The translations under genes were made by a program, and so were the position numbers. This document shows positions 46,690-59,149 of a DNA stretch of 64,000 nucleotides, one piece after another; positions within the stretch are counted from its first letter, which is position 1; each line of letters opens with the position of its first letter. The notes beneath the pieces were generated by a model that had not been told where the DNA came from, ran no database searches, and was given only the letters and a program-made list of their open reading frames with translations. The DNA is from Cheiracanthium punctorium (lineage: Eukaryota > Arthropoda > Arachnida > Araneae > Cheiracanthiidae), in contig JAWZYV010000113.1 in NCBI GenBank assembly GCA_038373885.1, positions 496,501 to 560,500 on the forward strand, written 5' to 3'.

Positions 46690-49633
46690 TAATCATTAAT
46701 AACAAAATAACTCTTATGAAGAGGGGATCTTAGGATGTCATTAATAAACAGTAGCTCGAATAAAATAACAAAAGTTTTAAAATATTAATCTCATAATATT
46801 ATTTAATAAAAATGAAAATAATATTTCGTATAAATTAAAATTGCCTTTTAATTGATGATATTACGCTATTGGTGAACTACTTTTGATATCCTATACTGTA
46901 CTATTATTTACATGTTATATAACATATAAATGTGTAATGCTATAATAAAACTTTAACAAATATATTAATGGAAAAAAGGGAAACATATTTTAATTGTATA
47001 AAATACACGACATAAAGGAATTGCAATTTTCGGCTGATACAAAGTTGCAAAGAATTCATAAATTCATGATAATAACTTTACCACAACAAAACCAAACTAA
47101 CAATATCTTGAGTCTCCGAAAAAAAGATTACAGAAACGCGAAAATATTTTCAAAAGTAAGCTGTTCAAAGAACTGAGATGCCAAGAAAATTTTATAATCA
47201 TTTCATAAGGGGAGCAAGAACATCGGGGAGAAAATTCTACTTTAAACTAATTTATGATGCATGAAAAAGGGAAGGGGAAGATCAGTGATGCAAAAGTATG
47301 ATGTGCAAGGAAATTCAGAGGCACTAGTAATGGAGAATAATAAAAAGAGATTGATGAATACATCCTGCTTGAAACAAATATAGTTAACTTTTACATGAAG
47401 GGTCGGATATTGCCCATCAATTACGCGAAGAAAAAGTGCTATTCTTGTGATCATAAAGAATCAGAAAAATCTATATTTATTCTTTTGTTAAAAGTAGGGC
47501 TCTTTAAGGATGTTTTAGCTTTATAAAGGGCAACTTTAAAATACTTCTTTAAAGGAAATATTGGGAATGTACACATAATAATTAAACTATCTGTAATGCT
47601 GCGGGTAACTCTTATAAAAATTTAGACGTTAAGTACTGAATGGATTTCGATGTTTTTTCACTGCCATTTCGAAAATATTAAAAATCCGCGTATATCTTTA
47701 AAAAGCTCAATACATTAAACAATTCCAGTTGTCTGACAAGACTATCTATAAATTATCTCCAAGAGCATCAATGCAGTTTTGCCAGACTTCCAGCTCTGCA
47801 AGGTAAGCATAATAGGTTTCAATCATTTGAAATAACCCTTGCACTTTTCTTTTGCAAATTTTTTGATAAAATACGATGTCCTTGAAAATTCAGCAGAATA
47901 TGTATGTAATTAGCAGATGGTGATAGGCAAGAATATAATTTTTAAAACAAATTCAATTGGCTATTAGGAAGCAATATCTATTTGAAATGCTATTTATCGC
48001 CGAGGAATGAAGTGATCTTAAAAATGGTTTTGAATTCAGCGAGTGAAAACAAACCTTTTTAAAAAATATATTTATAGGTGATCATAGATGAAAGTGTATT
48101 TTTGCAAAGTGTGCAGTTTTATGTTTATTTTCTACAGAATTACTTAACCGCACTAACCTTCACTACGAGTAGTATCATATATCGTTTTTCAAAACAGTCG
48201 TTGAATTGATATGTTGGAGGATATTTTACTAAGTGAACTTTTTATATATGGCAATCTATTTTAATAAGTGCGCTTTATGGAAATCTGTACAATGTATATA
48301 TATATATATTCCTCATTCTGAGTAGTTGCAAAAGTGATACATTTTTATTGGCTGCTCGTATAAAGAGTTTCCAGTGAACCATTTCAAAACAAATGAATTT
48401 CAAGCTGATGTTTGAAACAAGCTCAGGGCGATTTCAACGGAAAAGAAGCATCGAGATCAACATTTAAAGTGGCCAGGATGATAATAGTTGATCTTTCAAG
48501 ATCCATAAGCATCGAGTTCAAAGCTGAAAGTGATGATGCAAAAATTGACCTAGCAAGATCTATAACCTGAAGGTTAATATAAACTTCAGAGTTTGTTTTA
48601 TCTCTTACAGAGTCTAATTAACATGACTGTTACTATTTTTTAAGAAATATTTTTCAAATTGCTGTCTAAATACAATATCGTTCTTTTAGAAACGTCTGCA
48701 GTCAAATTTTACTCGATGAAATTTTTCTTAGGTTAGGAGTAAGAATGGACGTTAAAATTGGTACTTGCATTAAATCACGGAAATTTAAAAGGATAACTTT
48801 TGAATAAACATCAAAATATCGCTATATGTTCCCATGCATTTGCATTAGACCCAATAACACTTGAATAATGCATGTAAATGTTTATAAATATGAAGTTTGA
48901 ATATGCAAGAGTTTCATTTACAGCATAAATTAGTGAGTGTGATTTTATGCAGAATTACAGATATAATAGATATCTGATCGGCAGTTTTCCACGAAACTAA
49001 TTTGAGTAGTGGTTGGCTCCGATAATTTCAGTAGAGTGATGTAAATTTAGTAAATCGACATCCAATAGTGTGACGGTAAACTTCTGGATGAGTGGCAGAT
49101 TCTACTATTCCATAGGTCTGAAAATAATAAATGAGGGCATTTAAAAGACGTTAATGATCTGGGACATTGATTCTCGACTTCTATGCATATTATGAATGCA
49201 AATCAATTTGCTGTCCCGATTTAATGACAATGAAAGTCCATCAAGTCGGCTGCAAGGCGCCATTATAAACATTTGCTTAAAAGAATGAGTTGAGACCAGC
49301 AGAGCACATGCAATCGATATATGCATTCGAAAAGTTTAGGGGGAATCTGATTGAAGACTGTTGGTTGCAGTTAGGAACTGACATAGGTAAAAATCGATTC
49401 CATTGCACTAAGCTTCGATAAAAATTAAAAGTAAGCTGTTAAAGTTAGCAGAATTTAGTGGTTACATTTTTGTTTCTTGTAGCTGTTCGTTTTGTTACGA
49501 GTATATAATATGAATTTTTAAGAAATGGGAAAAAATAATTTGGTAAGATGTAATCAAATTTATTGATGAATAGCCGATGATACAAATAAGTTTAAAGATG
49601 ATTATTAATTAATGATATATTTTTATCATACAA
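46690..49633. other. no gene recognised
   Basis: AT-rich. Short (TA)n at 48296-48310. A slightly less AT-rich patch at 48400-48570 repeats GCATCGAG twice but is not otherwise structured. Confidence 0.5.
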
Positions 49634-49646
49634 AAAAATGAAAACT

Positions 49647-49848
49647 TTTTTTTTTTTCAACGGGCGGGCACTATGCTGATTACACATTGACCAATGCCTG
49701 AAGGTATTGTGGCCATTTTATTATGGGAGCCCCTAGTGGGCGGCCAACATTACCCCCTTTGAAGGGACAAGTTAACGTCCATGCCCCACTCGGGATTTGA
49801 ATCCGGACCCAAGGCGTGATAGAATGGTTTTTAAGCTACATCGGTGGC
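49647..49848 (-). mobile_element. tRNA-derived SINE with exact 13-bp target duplication
   Basis: AAAAATGAAAACT flanks it at 49634-49646 and 49849-49861. On the minus strand the head GCCACCGATGTAGCTTAAAA carries a D-arm/A-box and GGATTCAAATCCCGAG a clear B box; the ends GCC/GGC can begin an acceptor stem. The 3' end is a poly-A tail (poly-T at 49646-49657 on the plus strand). It is a different family from the SINE at 43455. Confidence 0.85.
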
Positions 49849-50066
49849 AAAAATGAAAACTAGAAATAAATGTTACTGAACACAATCTTTCTAACTTAAC
49901 CCACTGTGATTTGTGTCACAATAACCAGCGAAACATATGTTGGTTTTAATTTATATGAATTAATAAACTTTTAATGAAAAATTGTTATTTATGGTGAAGG
50001 CCGGTATTATTTAACCCGTAGCACATTATTGGAGCGGATGTTCGTTTATACACGGCAAAAAGAAGA

Positions 50067-50274
50067 AAAAGGTCTGTTAAACTGACAGAAAAAAAACTGT
50101 AGGCCAGGACGCCAGTTTATTTCCGTATATTTTACAGAAGTCTTCCTTTTTTTTCTCATACGGAAGATTTCTGTAAAATAAACTGCTGTAAAATTTATGG
50201 GAAACTTCTGTAAAAAAACAGAAATAAACTGGCGTCCTAGCTGACAGTTTTTTCTGTCAATTTGACAGACCTTT
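50067..50274. mobile_element. palindromic miniature element, about 85-bp arms
   Basis: AAAAGGTCTGTTAAACTGAC, GGACGCCAGTTTATTTC and a TTTTACAGAAG block on the left are mirrored on the right by the same motifs in complement, around a short centre near 50150-50185. The transcript would fold into one long hairpin. No target duplication is evident. Confidence 0.7.
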
Positions 50275-50800
50275 TATGCAATGCAGGAAGTTTAAAAGAA
50301 TCGATATAGATATTTTAAGTGTCTTATTTAGTAATATGCAATATAATATTAATCTTTTTCCTTATTCTACCAAGTATCTGCAATAATAAATGAAGAATAA
50401 TTGACAAATTCCAAAACATAAAAAACCTGAATTCTCGCTAATTATATAGAAACTTCTAAACTTTCTAGAACGCGTTACATAAAATGAGACATATATTTTA
50501 TAAATGCAATGCAAAAGCAGGATATATACATAAAAATAAATAAAAATAATTAAATAAATAAGTGTAGTAATGGCAGGTACTTAATTTGGATATTTTACTC
50601 GTATAACACATACGTCCTCTGATCTCATAAACACCGAAACAAAATCTTTTAAATAGCATTATATTATTATGACAAGGTCGGAAGTTTTCTTTGTCTGAAT
50701 TTGTTGCGTAAAAAATTCATTTTGAATGTCTTTATACGTAATCAACCCTTGAATCATATGCAAATGCGTAACATTTGAATCACGCTGAACTACATTACAT

Positions 50801-51650
50801 AAACAGGGCTTTTCAGAAAAGATAGGCAAAACCTTAATAGGTGACAGTGCACACCGAAACAAACAACTTTCGTGAAAGAATGTATGCTCGGAATTAAAAA
50901 CGCAAAAGCGCTAGAGGGCGCCAAAACGGATGTTTTTACAAAAAAAAAGTCAGAGGTTTAAGTCACAAAGCCAAGTTTAATGGTTATAATAAGTGTTCAA
51001 AACAGTGACCGGCAGCATCTAAGCACGCGGTACAACGACGAAAAAAGAATTGGATAGCATTCTGAAACACACCAGGAATAGTGTGTACTTCTGCAGAGGC
51101 TGAAAATTTGGCGACAAATTCTTCAAATTCAGTTGGAATCTCATACACAAAAATATATAGACATGAACATGAAAGATCTGGGCCCGCGATGGCCATGCTA
51201 CGAGACCACCTTGCCCAATCCATTGTTTCGGAAATGTAAAGTCCTGATAGTTTCGAACATAATAGGCTCATGCTTGATCCTGCTGGAACTACACTATCAG
51301 CCAGAAGTGCGGAAAAACGTCGTTCAACATGTCTGGCAACACTTGTTGCAGAACTGTGCGGTATTTTTCAAGTCGTTCAGTAAGAAGATAAGGTCCGATT
51401 ACGTGAACGCCAAATATTCCTCCTCAAACATGGATAACAAAGCGTCAATTGGATGTGTTTAAACGTGCTTTTGTATCTTGATCTTTGGATCTTTGCTCTG
51501 TGTTTTTGTTTCGTTTAGGACACAACCTTCAGCGTTCTGTACCACTTTTGAGTTTTAAATCCAACCACGCATTCTATGATGAAAGTTATTTGTCTATATG
51601 TGAATTATCATCACTTAAAATTTTGTCTAACTTGTATGAAACACCCTGTA
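50801..51650 (-). mobile_element. Tc1/mariner-superfamily element, second DUF4817-type copy
   Basis: The left end ACAGGGCTTTTCAGAAAAG and the complement of the right end, ACAGGGTGTTTCATACAAG, align with further matches inward to about 80 bp (GACAAATAACTTTC type). TA lies next to both. The 850-bp body holds the C-terminal two thirds of a transposase on the minus strand, so the element is internally deleted. Confidence 0.65.
50984..51480 (-). pseudogene. DUF4817-type transposase, C-terminal part, frameshifted
   Basis: Reading from 51480 the frame passes GIFGVHVIGPYLLTERLEKY, LQQVLPDMLNDVFPHFW and FQQDQA, which holds the second catalytic aspartate, then QWIGQGGLVAWPSR, where the following acidic motif is destroyed. 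A frameshift leads to EIPTEFEEFVAKFSASAEVH and ends CFEHLL, the usual family C-terminus. Stops interrupt the first part at several places. The N-terminal DNA-binding half is absent. It differs in sequence from the copy at 10207-11265, so two families of this group are present. Confidence 0.75.
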
Positions 51651-51654
51651 TGTA

Positions 51655-53860
51655 ATAGAGTACTTAAATCACATCTAAATTTATTAATCTGTAAGCTATA
51701 AATTATAGGATTTGATCTGCAAGTGTTTCTGTCTATGGACGAACATCGTGTGATTAATAGTAGGGTTTAATCTACAACCTTACAAGGTTAAAGAAGAGAT
51801 ATGTGATCTGTGAATAAGATTTGGAGATTAGTTTCTGCGATTACGATTGCATTGGATCCGTAGGCCAAGCGTACAATTCGTGGGCATGTGCCCCGCCCAA
51901 CTTAGTTCAAAAGATGGTTATTGTAAAATATTTTTTTAAACATGAAGAAACTTTGTTATTCTTACTCTTGAATATGCTATCCCCCCCCTAAAATTGTTAG
52001 TGTGGCTACCTCATGATCGAGTGCCTTCCCTACCACATCTTTGTTTTACCAATTCCCTGTTCCTACAAACTGTTTTAAATCGTTATCTAAATAATTGAAG
52101 TACAGTTATTACAGAATCTGCGTATGTATCTCACTCATAAAACAATGATTCGAGTATTTCTGGAAAATTATTGTTGATATTTATAGGATATTTATAGTAA
52201 CTATAGTTTTTAAATGTATAGACTAGTAACGTATTTCAGTGCATTGAGCTTCCGTATAAAACAATGGACTCATTTCCGTTGACTACCACATAAAATATCG
52301 GAATAATGCTGTTAATCCACAATGAAAATTCCCGAAACAAAACTTGTGAACAGTATAATTCGGACTTAGGAGAATCTTCTAAAAATAATGGTGTTGACAA
52401 TGCGTAAAATCCAATTTCATTTATTTATAAAGTAAATCTTCATTTCGAAAAGAAAGAATTAGTACCTAAGAGAAGGAAAAAAGCCAAAGAATAACTTCTG
52501 TCTTCGGAAACCAGATTACTCTTCGACTGTCTTTAGATAATGGGAAAAAATACTATGAGAAGTCACAGAAATAATAATAAAATGATTCTTGAAGGAATTA
52601 TATTACTAGTTACTTATTTATGTCAAATAGCTGATAGAAAATTTTTTTATTAAAGAAAAGGAGATGGATTTACTATACTGAAACTATTTAAACGTTAACA
52701 GAAAACTTTTACAGTTTGACTTTTAAAGGTAAAATAAAGTAGGTAAGAACAATCAAGGAAAGTATGTTAGCAACAGATTAAAAAAAGTAATTAATGATTA
52801 TGAACTTGAAAAAACACTCAGTTCTCATAAATTTCTAAAAATTATGCAAATAGATAAAAAAGAAGGAATAATATATATATATATATTTTTACTGTATCAC
52901 TATTTGTGTTTAGATCTTTTAGGTGTAAGAAATTAAATGTGTTAATCAGTGTAAATAAGTAAAACTCGTTACATGATTCAATAAAACCTGAGGATTATCT
53001 ATAATAAAAAATCATTGAAATATGGAATTGATAAGATTCATTCTATGCATATTATATACGAGCATACATATTTAAGAATGCATTTAATAGTTTTTGTTTC
53101 TTTTTTTAAATAGTACATTTTATACATAAAAAAATAACTTTTTAATATTTATATTTCTCAAACAAGGACTAAAAATATAAGAATTCGTTAAATCTTCTAA
53201 AAATAACTATTTAAAGTAGTTCTCTGACTAATCTTTCAAAAGATTAAAATTTGATTGCCTATAAACGCAATTAATAGTGTAATTCTTTTACATCATTTCT
53301 AAATTAAAGCGAGAGCTGTCGATTCATATAATGTGGATATTTAAGCTTTCATAAAAATGAATTTAACGTGGTATAACGTGAGAGACAGAATTAAACTGTC
53401 ATAAAATGATGTGCTTATGCTATGCTTAAGTGCAAGTTAGGTAAGGTAATCTATGTTTAAATTTAATCATAACAGGGACTTCAAAATTTAACAAAAAATT
53501 ACTCTACTAGTGTTTAGAAATTTGAATGAAATATTCTTGCAATAAAATACGTTTTTAATTAAAGTGTTTTCGTTTATTTTCATAAAAACCCATGACATTA
53601 AGGACAATGGTATTTTAAATTATTTAATGAAATGTTATATAACTTAAGCATACTGAATATGATGCATTGAAATTTAAAAATTTATAAGTAAGCATTTTCT
53701 ATCTAGCATCCATTATTGCATGATTTAATTTTTTTTCACTCAGCTAAACTCAAAAATATGCAGTTAATGTGCGAAATTAATTTTTTACAAATAAATTACT
53801 TGTAACTTTTTGCTTCTGTCGTTTCGTCCTCCATCCCTCTCGAAATTTGAGTTTTTGTTT
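51655..53860. other. no gene recognised
   Basis: AT-rich. A short C-run with a GTGCCCCGCCCAACTT string at 51889-51990, and a (TA)9 at 52871-52888. No coding or element structure was found. Confidence 0.5.
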
Positions 53861-53869
53861 TAAAAATAT

Positions 53870-54313
53870 AGTAATTTCAAAGTTGAAATTTCTTGTAGAG
53901 TCACTTCCAATGATTGAGCTAATTCTTCTTGATTTGGACACGAGTCTTATCTCCAAACCACCCTTTTTTCGTACAAAGCCATGCTGGTATTCAAGGTGAA
54001 AATATCGTTCTTGAAGCGCTGAAACCACAAGATTTTTCAGTAATAGCGGTTTCACGATAAGTATTTAAGAGAATTGAGTGCATAGTGAAACAGAAAATCA
54101 AAACGCACAAAAAATGACGAGCATTTGGTTCGTAAACTGACATTTTCAATCTAGAATAACTTTTGCAAACACAAATTGACTAGAGTTTTTACGAGGTTAT
54201 GTTGACAGATGCACAAGTTTATTGCGTGACATCTATGGCCTATTTATTTCGACCATAACTAAAAGCTGAAGCTATCTACAGGGAAATGGCGGAAGCAAGT
54301 TGTGCACCTAATG
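53870..54313 (-). pseudogene. mariner transposase N-terminus with terminal repeat, frameshifted
   Basis: On the minus strand TTAGGTGCACAACTTGCTTC (from about 54304) resembles a mariner terminal repeat. From an ATG at 54143 the frame reads MSVYEPNARHFLCVLIFCF and later TYRETAITEKSC. After a frameshift it reads WFQRFKNDIF and then, past a stop, DSCPNQEELAQSLEVTLQEI. These are the start, the FKxGxF region and the second helix-turn-helix of mariner transposases in order. The catalytic domain is missing. A 92-codon frame here (54055-53777) is an overlapping wrong frame of the same relic. Confidence 0.7.
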
Positions 54314-54319
54314 AAACAC

Positions 54320-57180
54320 CAGTACATTAAAAACAATTTTTGATGATTTTTTATTTTTATATAATATTAATTCAATACCTTTTCCTACTAATATCTTTCA
54401 AGTAAATGTAAAAAAAAGTCTATTCTGAACTAGACTAATAAATTTAAAGAATTGTTTATTGAATAAAACCATGTATATCTCAATATAAATATTTTATTAT
54501 TGAAAGATTAATTTAAAAAAAATGTTAGTTATATAATATTGCATGCTTTAACTGCTTTGATGAATAATAACATCTGCTAATATACTTCTAGAACCTAACT
54601 TCTTCTTTTCTCTTTAAAATAGTGATTTTTGCTAGACTTTATAGGTAAACTTTGCACTTTAGAAGCGTTAATAATATTAGCGTGGAAAAACGTAGCTTTT
54701 GGCTAGCGATTCAGCAGAATGTCTCATTACGAAACTAATTACCCAACATAAACTTTTTGGAAAGTTGTTGTTCCACCACAAAAAAAGTTTTCTTACTATT
54801 TTTCTTTTGCACTGTATTTTCTATTTGAAGCATGGATATTTTAATTGTATTCAGAACTACTTTAATGGAATACGTGTTTCTGATAAAAACCTATTAAAAG
54901 TATTTTATTCATTTACTGTGCATACATTTTTTTTCAAAATATATATGTTCAAAGTAGTTAAAGTGGGAAAATCTATTTACTGTCAAATATTATAAATGAA
55001 AGCTCTTTACATAATTGAATTTAACTCCTGTTTATTGATTCCTTCATTTAAACTCCTTAATTCCATGCAATTGTATCGATTTAGTGGGAAAACACAATAT
55101 CCCTCAGCGTTCTGAATGATCATATAAGATATTAATTCATTCTCCCATTTACGAGAAGTATTTTCGAAAGTGGAGTACAGAGTAGGTATTTAAAATAGTT
55201 TTACGATAACAAATTAGTAAGAGATTAGTAGTCTGTTTTCTCTGAACATTAAAAAAAATTCAACTACATGCTGAAATCATACATATGCACGTACATACAT
55301 TATGCACGTAAAAATATGTTTAAAGAAAATAAACTGTTTAACAGGAAAATAGCTGGTAAAGAAAATGAATTCTTTTACATGAAGAACCTTATTTCTTGTG
55401 CACATCTTAAAACCACCTTAATAGAACTTTAACAGTGGGATAACTGTTAACGATGCTAATATTTTTAAGATAAACAATATTGTCAAAACACAATGTATCT
55501 CAGAGATTTCTTGTGCAGATCTTAGAATACACTGTTAACAATGTCAGTTAATATCAATAACATTAAAATTATTATTTCTTAAACAAATGGGATATAAGAT
55601 TTTTTAAAAGCCATTAATTGCAAGTGAAAACAAAAGAATGCATCGTAAGGTAGTTAACAAGCATGGGTGAGGGTAAAAGACTGTAAATGGTGAAAAATAT
55701 ATAAAAGATTATGATTCACAAAAACAGAAAGATAAGATGTACTGTCTGTTTTTCTTTCCAAGAAACATCCACGCATTTACCAATGCATCAGGTCTGCTTT
55801 GATTTACATAAATAGTCGGTGAGAAAAGGTTTAGCCACGCTCCTTTTTTATCTGCACTTCGGAGGAAAAAATATAGAATTTTGAGAAAATGCTCCCACGC
55901 TCTTTTTGCTTAAAAGTGAAAAAACGAACTAAACGAAATAGAAAAGCTAAAATCTAAAATAGACAGATTCACAAAAGACAGCACGCGTAAAATACGAGTA
56001 GATTCAGTACCTAATTCACCCATTTTATCGAATCGCCTTGTTCACGGTAATTTTGGCTTTACTAAACGAACTGTACGTAAAATTATGGTAATTATTAATT
56101 GAAAATTAGCGATATTATTTTCTTTTTTTCAAGTTAAAAGAAAGTATACCTAAAACTATCAGCCGAAGATGTATAATGATGTTTAGAAGTATGCAAACTT
56201 TAATTTTATAAAAAGAGTTTAAGTAAAAGCAAGGACTATCGCGAACTATCAGAGTAAAATAAACAAAACGCGATCATTTTGATTATATTTTATCCTGTTT
56301 TAGTCGCAACACACGTATGAACTATTTTAGTTTGAATATACTATAATCTAATTTAAACTCACAAAAAATAAACGAATTACATGGGAAATACGTTTTAAAA
56401 TCAAATAAAAACTGAAAGCAACGTTTAAGCGAAAGGTAAAAGAATCGACTTCAAGTGCTGGTTGAAGAAATAGGCCTGAGGAAATAAAACAAGTTTATAA
56501 CACTTTAAAAATAGCCTCATCAATAACAGAGGGTTAAACCCACTAGCGAAAACAAGCAATTTAAGATAATTAATCTCATTATCGAAAGAAGAAGAATTTG
56601 AAGAAACTACAAGTACACACCGGAGTTACTTAAAAATACCGAATTTTTTTTTTCTCTTGATAAGGAGGCTAGAAAGAGCATAAGGTGTTAAGTAAGTAAA
56701 ATTCTATAAACAGAAGGTAAAAAATGATCGTTAGTGTTTAAAAATTGCGAGTAAAATTAACGTAGTTAAAAATTAACGTACATAATATAACGGTCAACGA
56801 TCTTGTGACAAAAAGAATTAGGAAAAATTGTCATGAAGATGGCTAAAACGAAAGTATTGAAGACTTTACTAATTTCCACCATTTCTAATGTAAACTTATC
56901 ACTGAAACGAATTTTAATATTCGTAAAAAAAAATTTTTTTAATTTAAAAAAAATCAATGCTATCCCCTTTAAATGCATTCGTAACAAGTTAACAGATATA
57001 ATTCGTACACGTTTTCACATTTCAAACGATAACGCCAACTATTCAAATTTATAGTGGCCGACCATAAAATTAATATTTAACACAATACATTGTTTCATGT
57101 AAATTGAGACAAATGTATGATGTGCGATATGAAGAATGTTTTAACACTTTATTGTTTCTGTTTCAAATATACGTTACACA
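54320..57180. other. no gene recognised
   Basis: AT-rich; frames of 60-98 codons are low-complexity. No repeats or RNA genes seen. Confidence 0.5.
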
Positions 57181-57182
57181 TA

Positions 57183-57702
57183 CCGGATGTGCCAAAAGTT
57201 CGTGCAAATTTTAAAAAATCATTAAAAAAGAACAAATGATGATAAAAGTGTGAGGTTTGTACGAATGGCATCAGAAAGAGGGTGGATTTTTTTAAAGAAC
57301 AACAACAAAAAAATAGTTCAAAAATGACCGATAGGTGGCGCTGCTATGCAAACACCAAGATGCATTTATTCAAATCAGGTTGTCAATAAAACGCTTAAAT
57401 GCACGTGGACTCTTCAATCGATGCCAACATCATGCTGTCGTTATACAGGATAAAGCACTGATTATCAAGCTCTTTTATAAGAATGTTGGTGTTGAGTTTC
57501 TGCTCGGTTTATTTTAATGCATACCTCATTTGCATTAATTTGCCTCACATATTCAACATCAGCGCCACCTATTTTTGAACTTTTATTTGTTCTTAAAATC
57601 CACACCCTTTCTGGTGCTATTCATGCAAACGGGATATTTTTATCTTCATTTGTTCTTTTTTAATGATTTTTTAAAGTTTGCACGAACTTTTGGCGCACCC
57701 GG
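57183..57702 (+). mobile_element. TA-flanked, transposase-deleted Tc1/mariner element
   Basis: TA stands at both edges (57181-57182, 57703-57704). Ends start CCGGATGTGCCAAAAGTTCG and are mirrored over about 150 bp, including CATTAAAAAAGAACAAATGA and AGGTGGCGCTG. Inside, a frame ending at 57517 reads HHAVVIQDKALIIKLFYKN, which looks like the first helix of a transposase of this superfamily. Everything after it is deleted, leaving a 520-bp non-autonomous copy. Confidence 0.8.
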
Positions 57703-57704
57703 TA

Positions 57705-58270
57705 TATTGGACCATAATATGATTTTCTAAATAAGTAATATAATGCAGCACATGGAATTGGATTCAATATTTCAACTGTCATACTTCAGAATTTAAATAG
57801 TTGAAAAATTCTATCTATATGTGAGTTACGTTTAGTAAAAGTTATTGTAGAATTAGCAATTATTGCGTAAAAACAATTTTTAACTTACGTTCCTCCATAA
57901 CGGTCCTATGTAAAGAAAAAAGAAACATTCAACGTCGTCTTAAGTCATAATTTTAATCTGTTAGAAAACTAAGGAACTAAGAACCAAGTTATTCAGGTGA
58001 ACTAAGTGAACTATCAGGGATTTCTCTTGCGGCCCTCAAAAATCGTAAAGTGATAAATGAAAAAGAGCTTGAATTTGATAAAATCTCTAAGGAAATTCCT
58101 ATCACATGAAAGTAAATTCGCACTTTGTGCGATTCTAAATAGCTCCTTGAGATTACGCAACCTGACACTTTTCACGAGATCAAAATAAATCAACTATTTT
58201 CCTCGCTGACCATGGAGGATATAAATATTTAAATTGAGCAGTCCACATGAGTTGCTTTATTTTAAGTCTT
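57705..58270. other. no gene recognised
   Basis: AT-rich; nothing seen. Confidence 0.5.
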
Positions 58271-58282
58271 GATCTTTTAATT

Positions 58283-58400
58283 CCACCTAACCGAGGCATA
58301 TGCATCTGCACCCCAGATCCCATGGTCGCGAAGACGCGGTTGTGCAGCGCAGGCCTTGACCTCGCAGAGAGGCTGTTGCACCAATGTTTGACTTTTTTTT
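58283..58400 (+). mobile_element. 5'-truncated SINE, family of 43.5 kb
   Basis: GGCATATGCATCTGCACCCC, CCATGGTCGCGAAG, GCGCAGGCCTTG and AATGTTTGACTTTT follow the 3' half of the SINE at 43455-43735. ATCTTTTAATT flanks it at 58272-58282 and 58401-58411, an exact 11-bp duplication, so it was inserted in truncated form. Confidence 0.8.
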
Positions 58401-58498
58401 ATCTTTTAATTAATTTAGTTTAAACGTAGGTGCTTGTTATAGTCACTGATTTTTCAACGGGCGCTTTACAACTAACCAGGGAGTTTAACCAGCTAAAC

Positions 58499-59021
58499 CA
58501 TAGGTTCCCAACCTTTTTTGAACTGGTGCCCCCCTTTTCTAGTGAATATTTCAATACCGCCCCCCTCCCACTCCAGAGAAACAAGAGCGTACATAATACA
58601 TGGTGGAAACAAGAATTAAATTAAAAAAATTATTAATAGATAGAATATTGTTGGAATTGAAACGCTACTGAATTTCTTCTTCATTTAAAAAAGAGGAATA
58701 AAAATTTTAGCCTACCTGTTATAAGGATAGGCAGGGGTTTTGATGATACGAAGTAATAGATAATAAACTATTGCTTTCAAAATAAATAAATTGACAGTTT
58801 CAGAGAACAATCAAAACGCATACTTAATTATATTAAAAAGTATTTTTATTAAAATATTATCAGTGTAATTTTTAAGTCTTTTTAAGACTATTTTTGGTTA
58901 ATATTTCCACATCCTTCCGTGCCATACCAACGCCCCCTAATTTTCTCTGGGTCTTTAACTGCCCCCCTGAAAGCCTCATACGCCCACGAGGGGGCGTTAT
59001 CGCTCACGTTGGGAACCTATG
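58499..59021. mobile_element. non-autonomous hAT element, exact 8-bp target duplication
   Basis: AGCTAAAC flanks the 523-bp element (58491-58498, 59022-59029). Ends CATAGGTTCCCAAC are perfect for 14 bp and run on into CCCCC/GGGGG tracts, as in many hAT elements. The interior is AT-rich without a BED finger or transposase. Confidence 0.85.
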
Positions 59022-59089
59022 AGCTAAACGATCACTGATCCTACGTTAATATCTCCCGTGGTAGTTTCAGCAAAGAAGACTACCTATTA

Positions 59090-59142
59090 TATGTATATAT
59101 GTATATATATATATATATATATTTTATTTTGGGGGGGGGGGT
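59090..59142. repeat. (TA)n followed by a G10 run
   Basis: About 34 bp of TATATG/TA repeats, then TTTTATTTT and ten G. Confidence 0.9.
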
Positions 59143-59149
59143 AAACGAA

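Noticed and set aside
51133..51462. 109-codon plus-strand frame as a gene
   Set aside because: It lies antisense to a transposase relic and has no features of its own.
53777..54055. 92-codon minus-strand frame as a gene
   Set aside because: It is an out-of-frame reading of a frameshifted mariner transposase.
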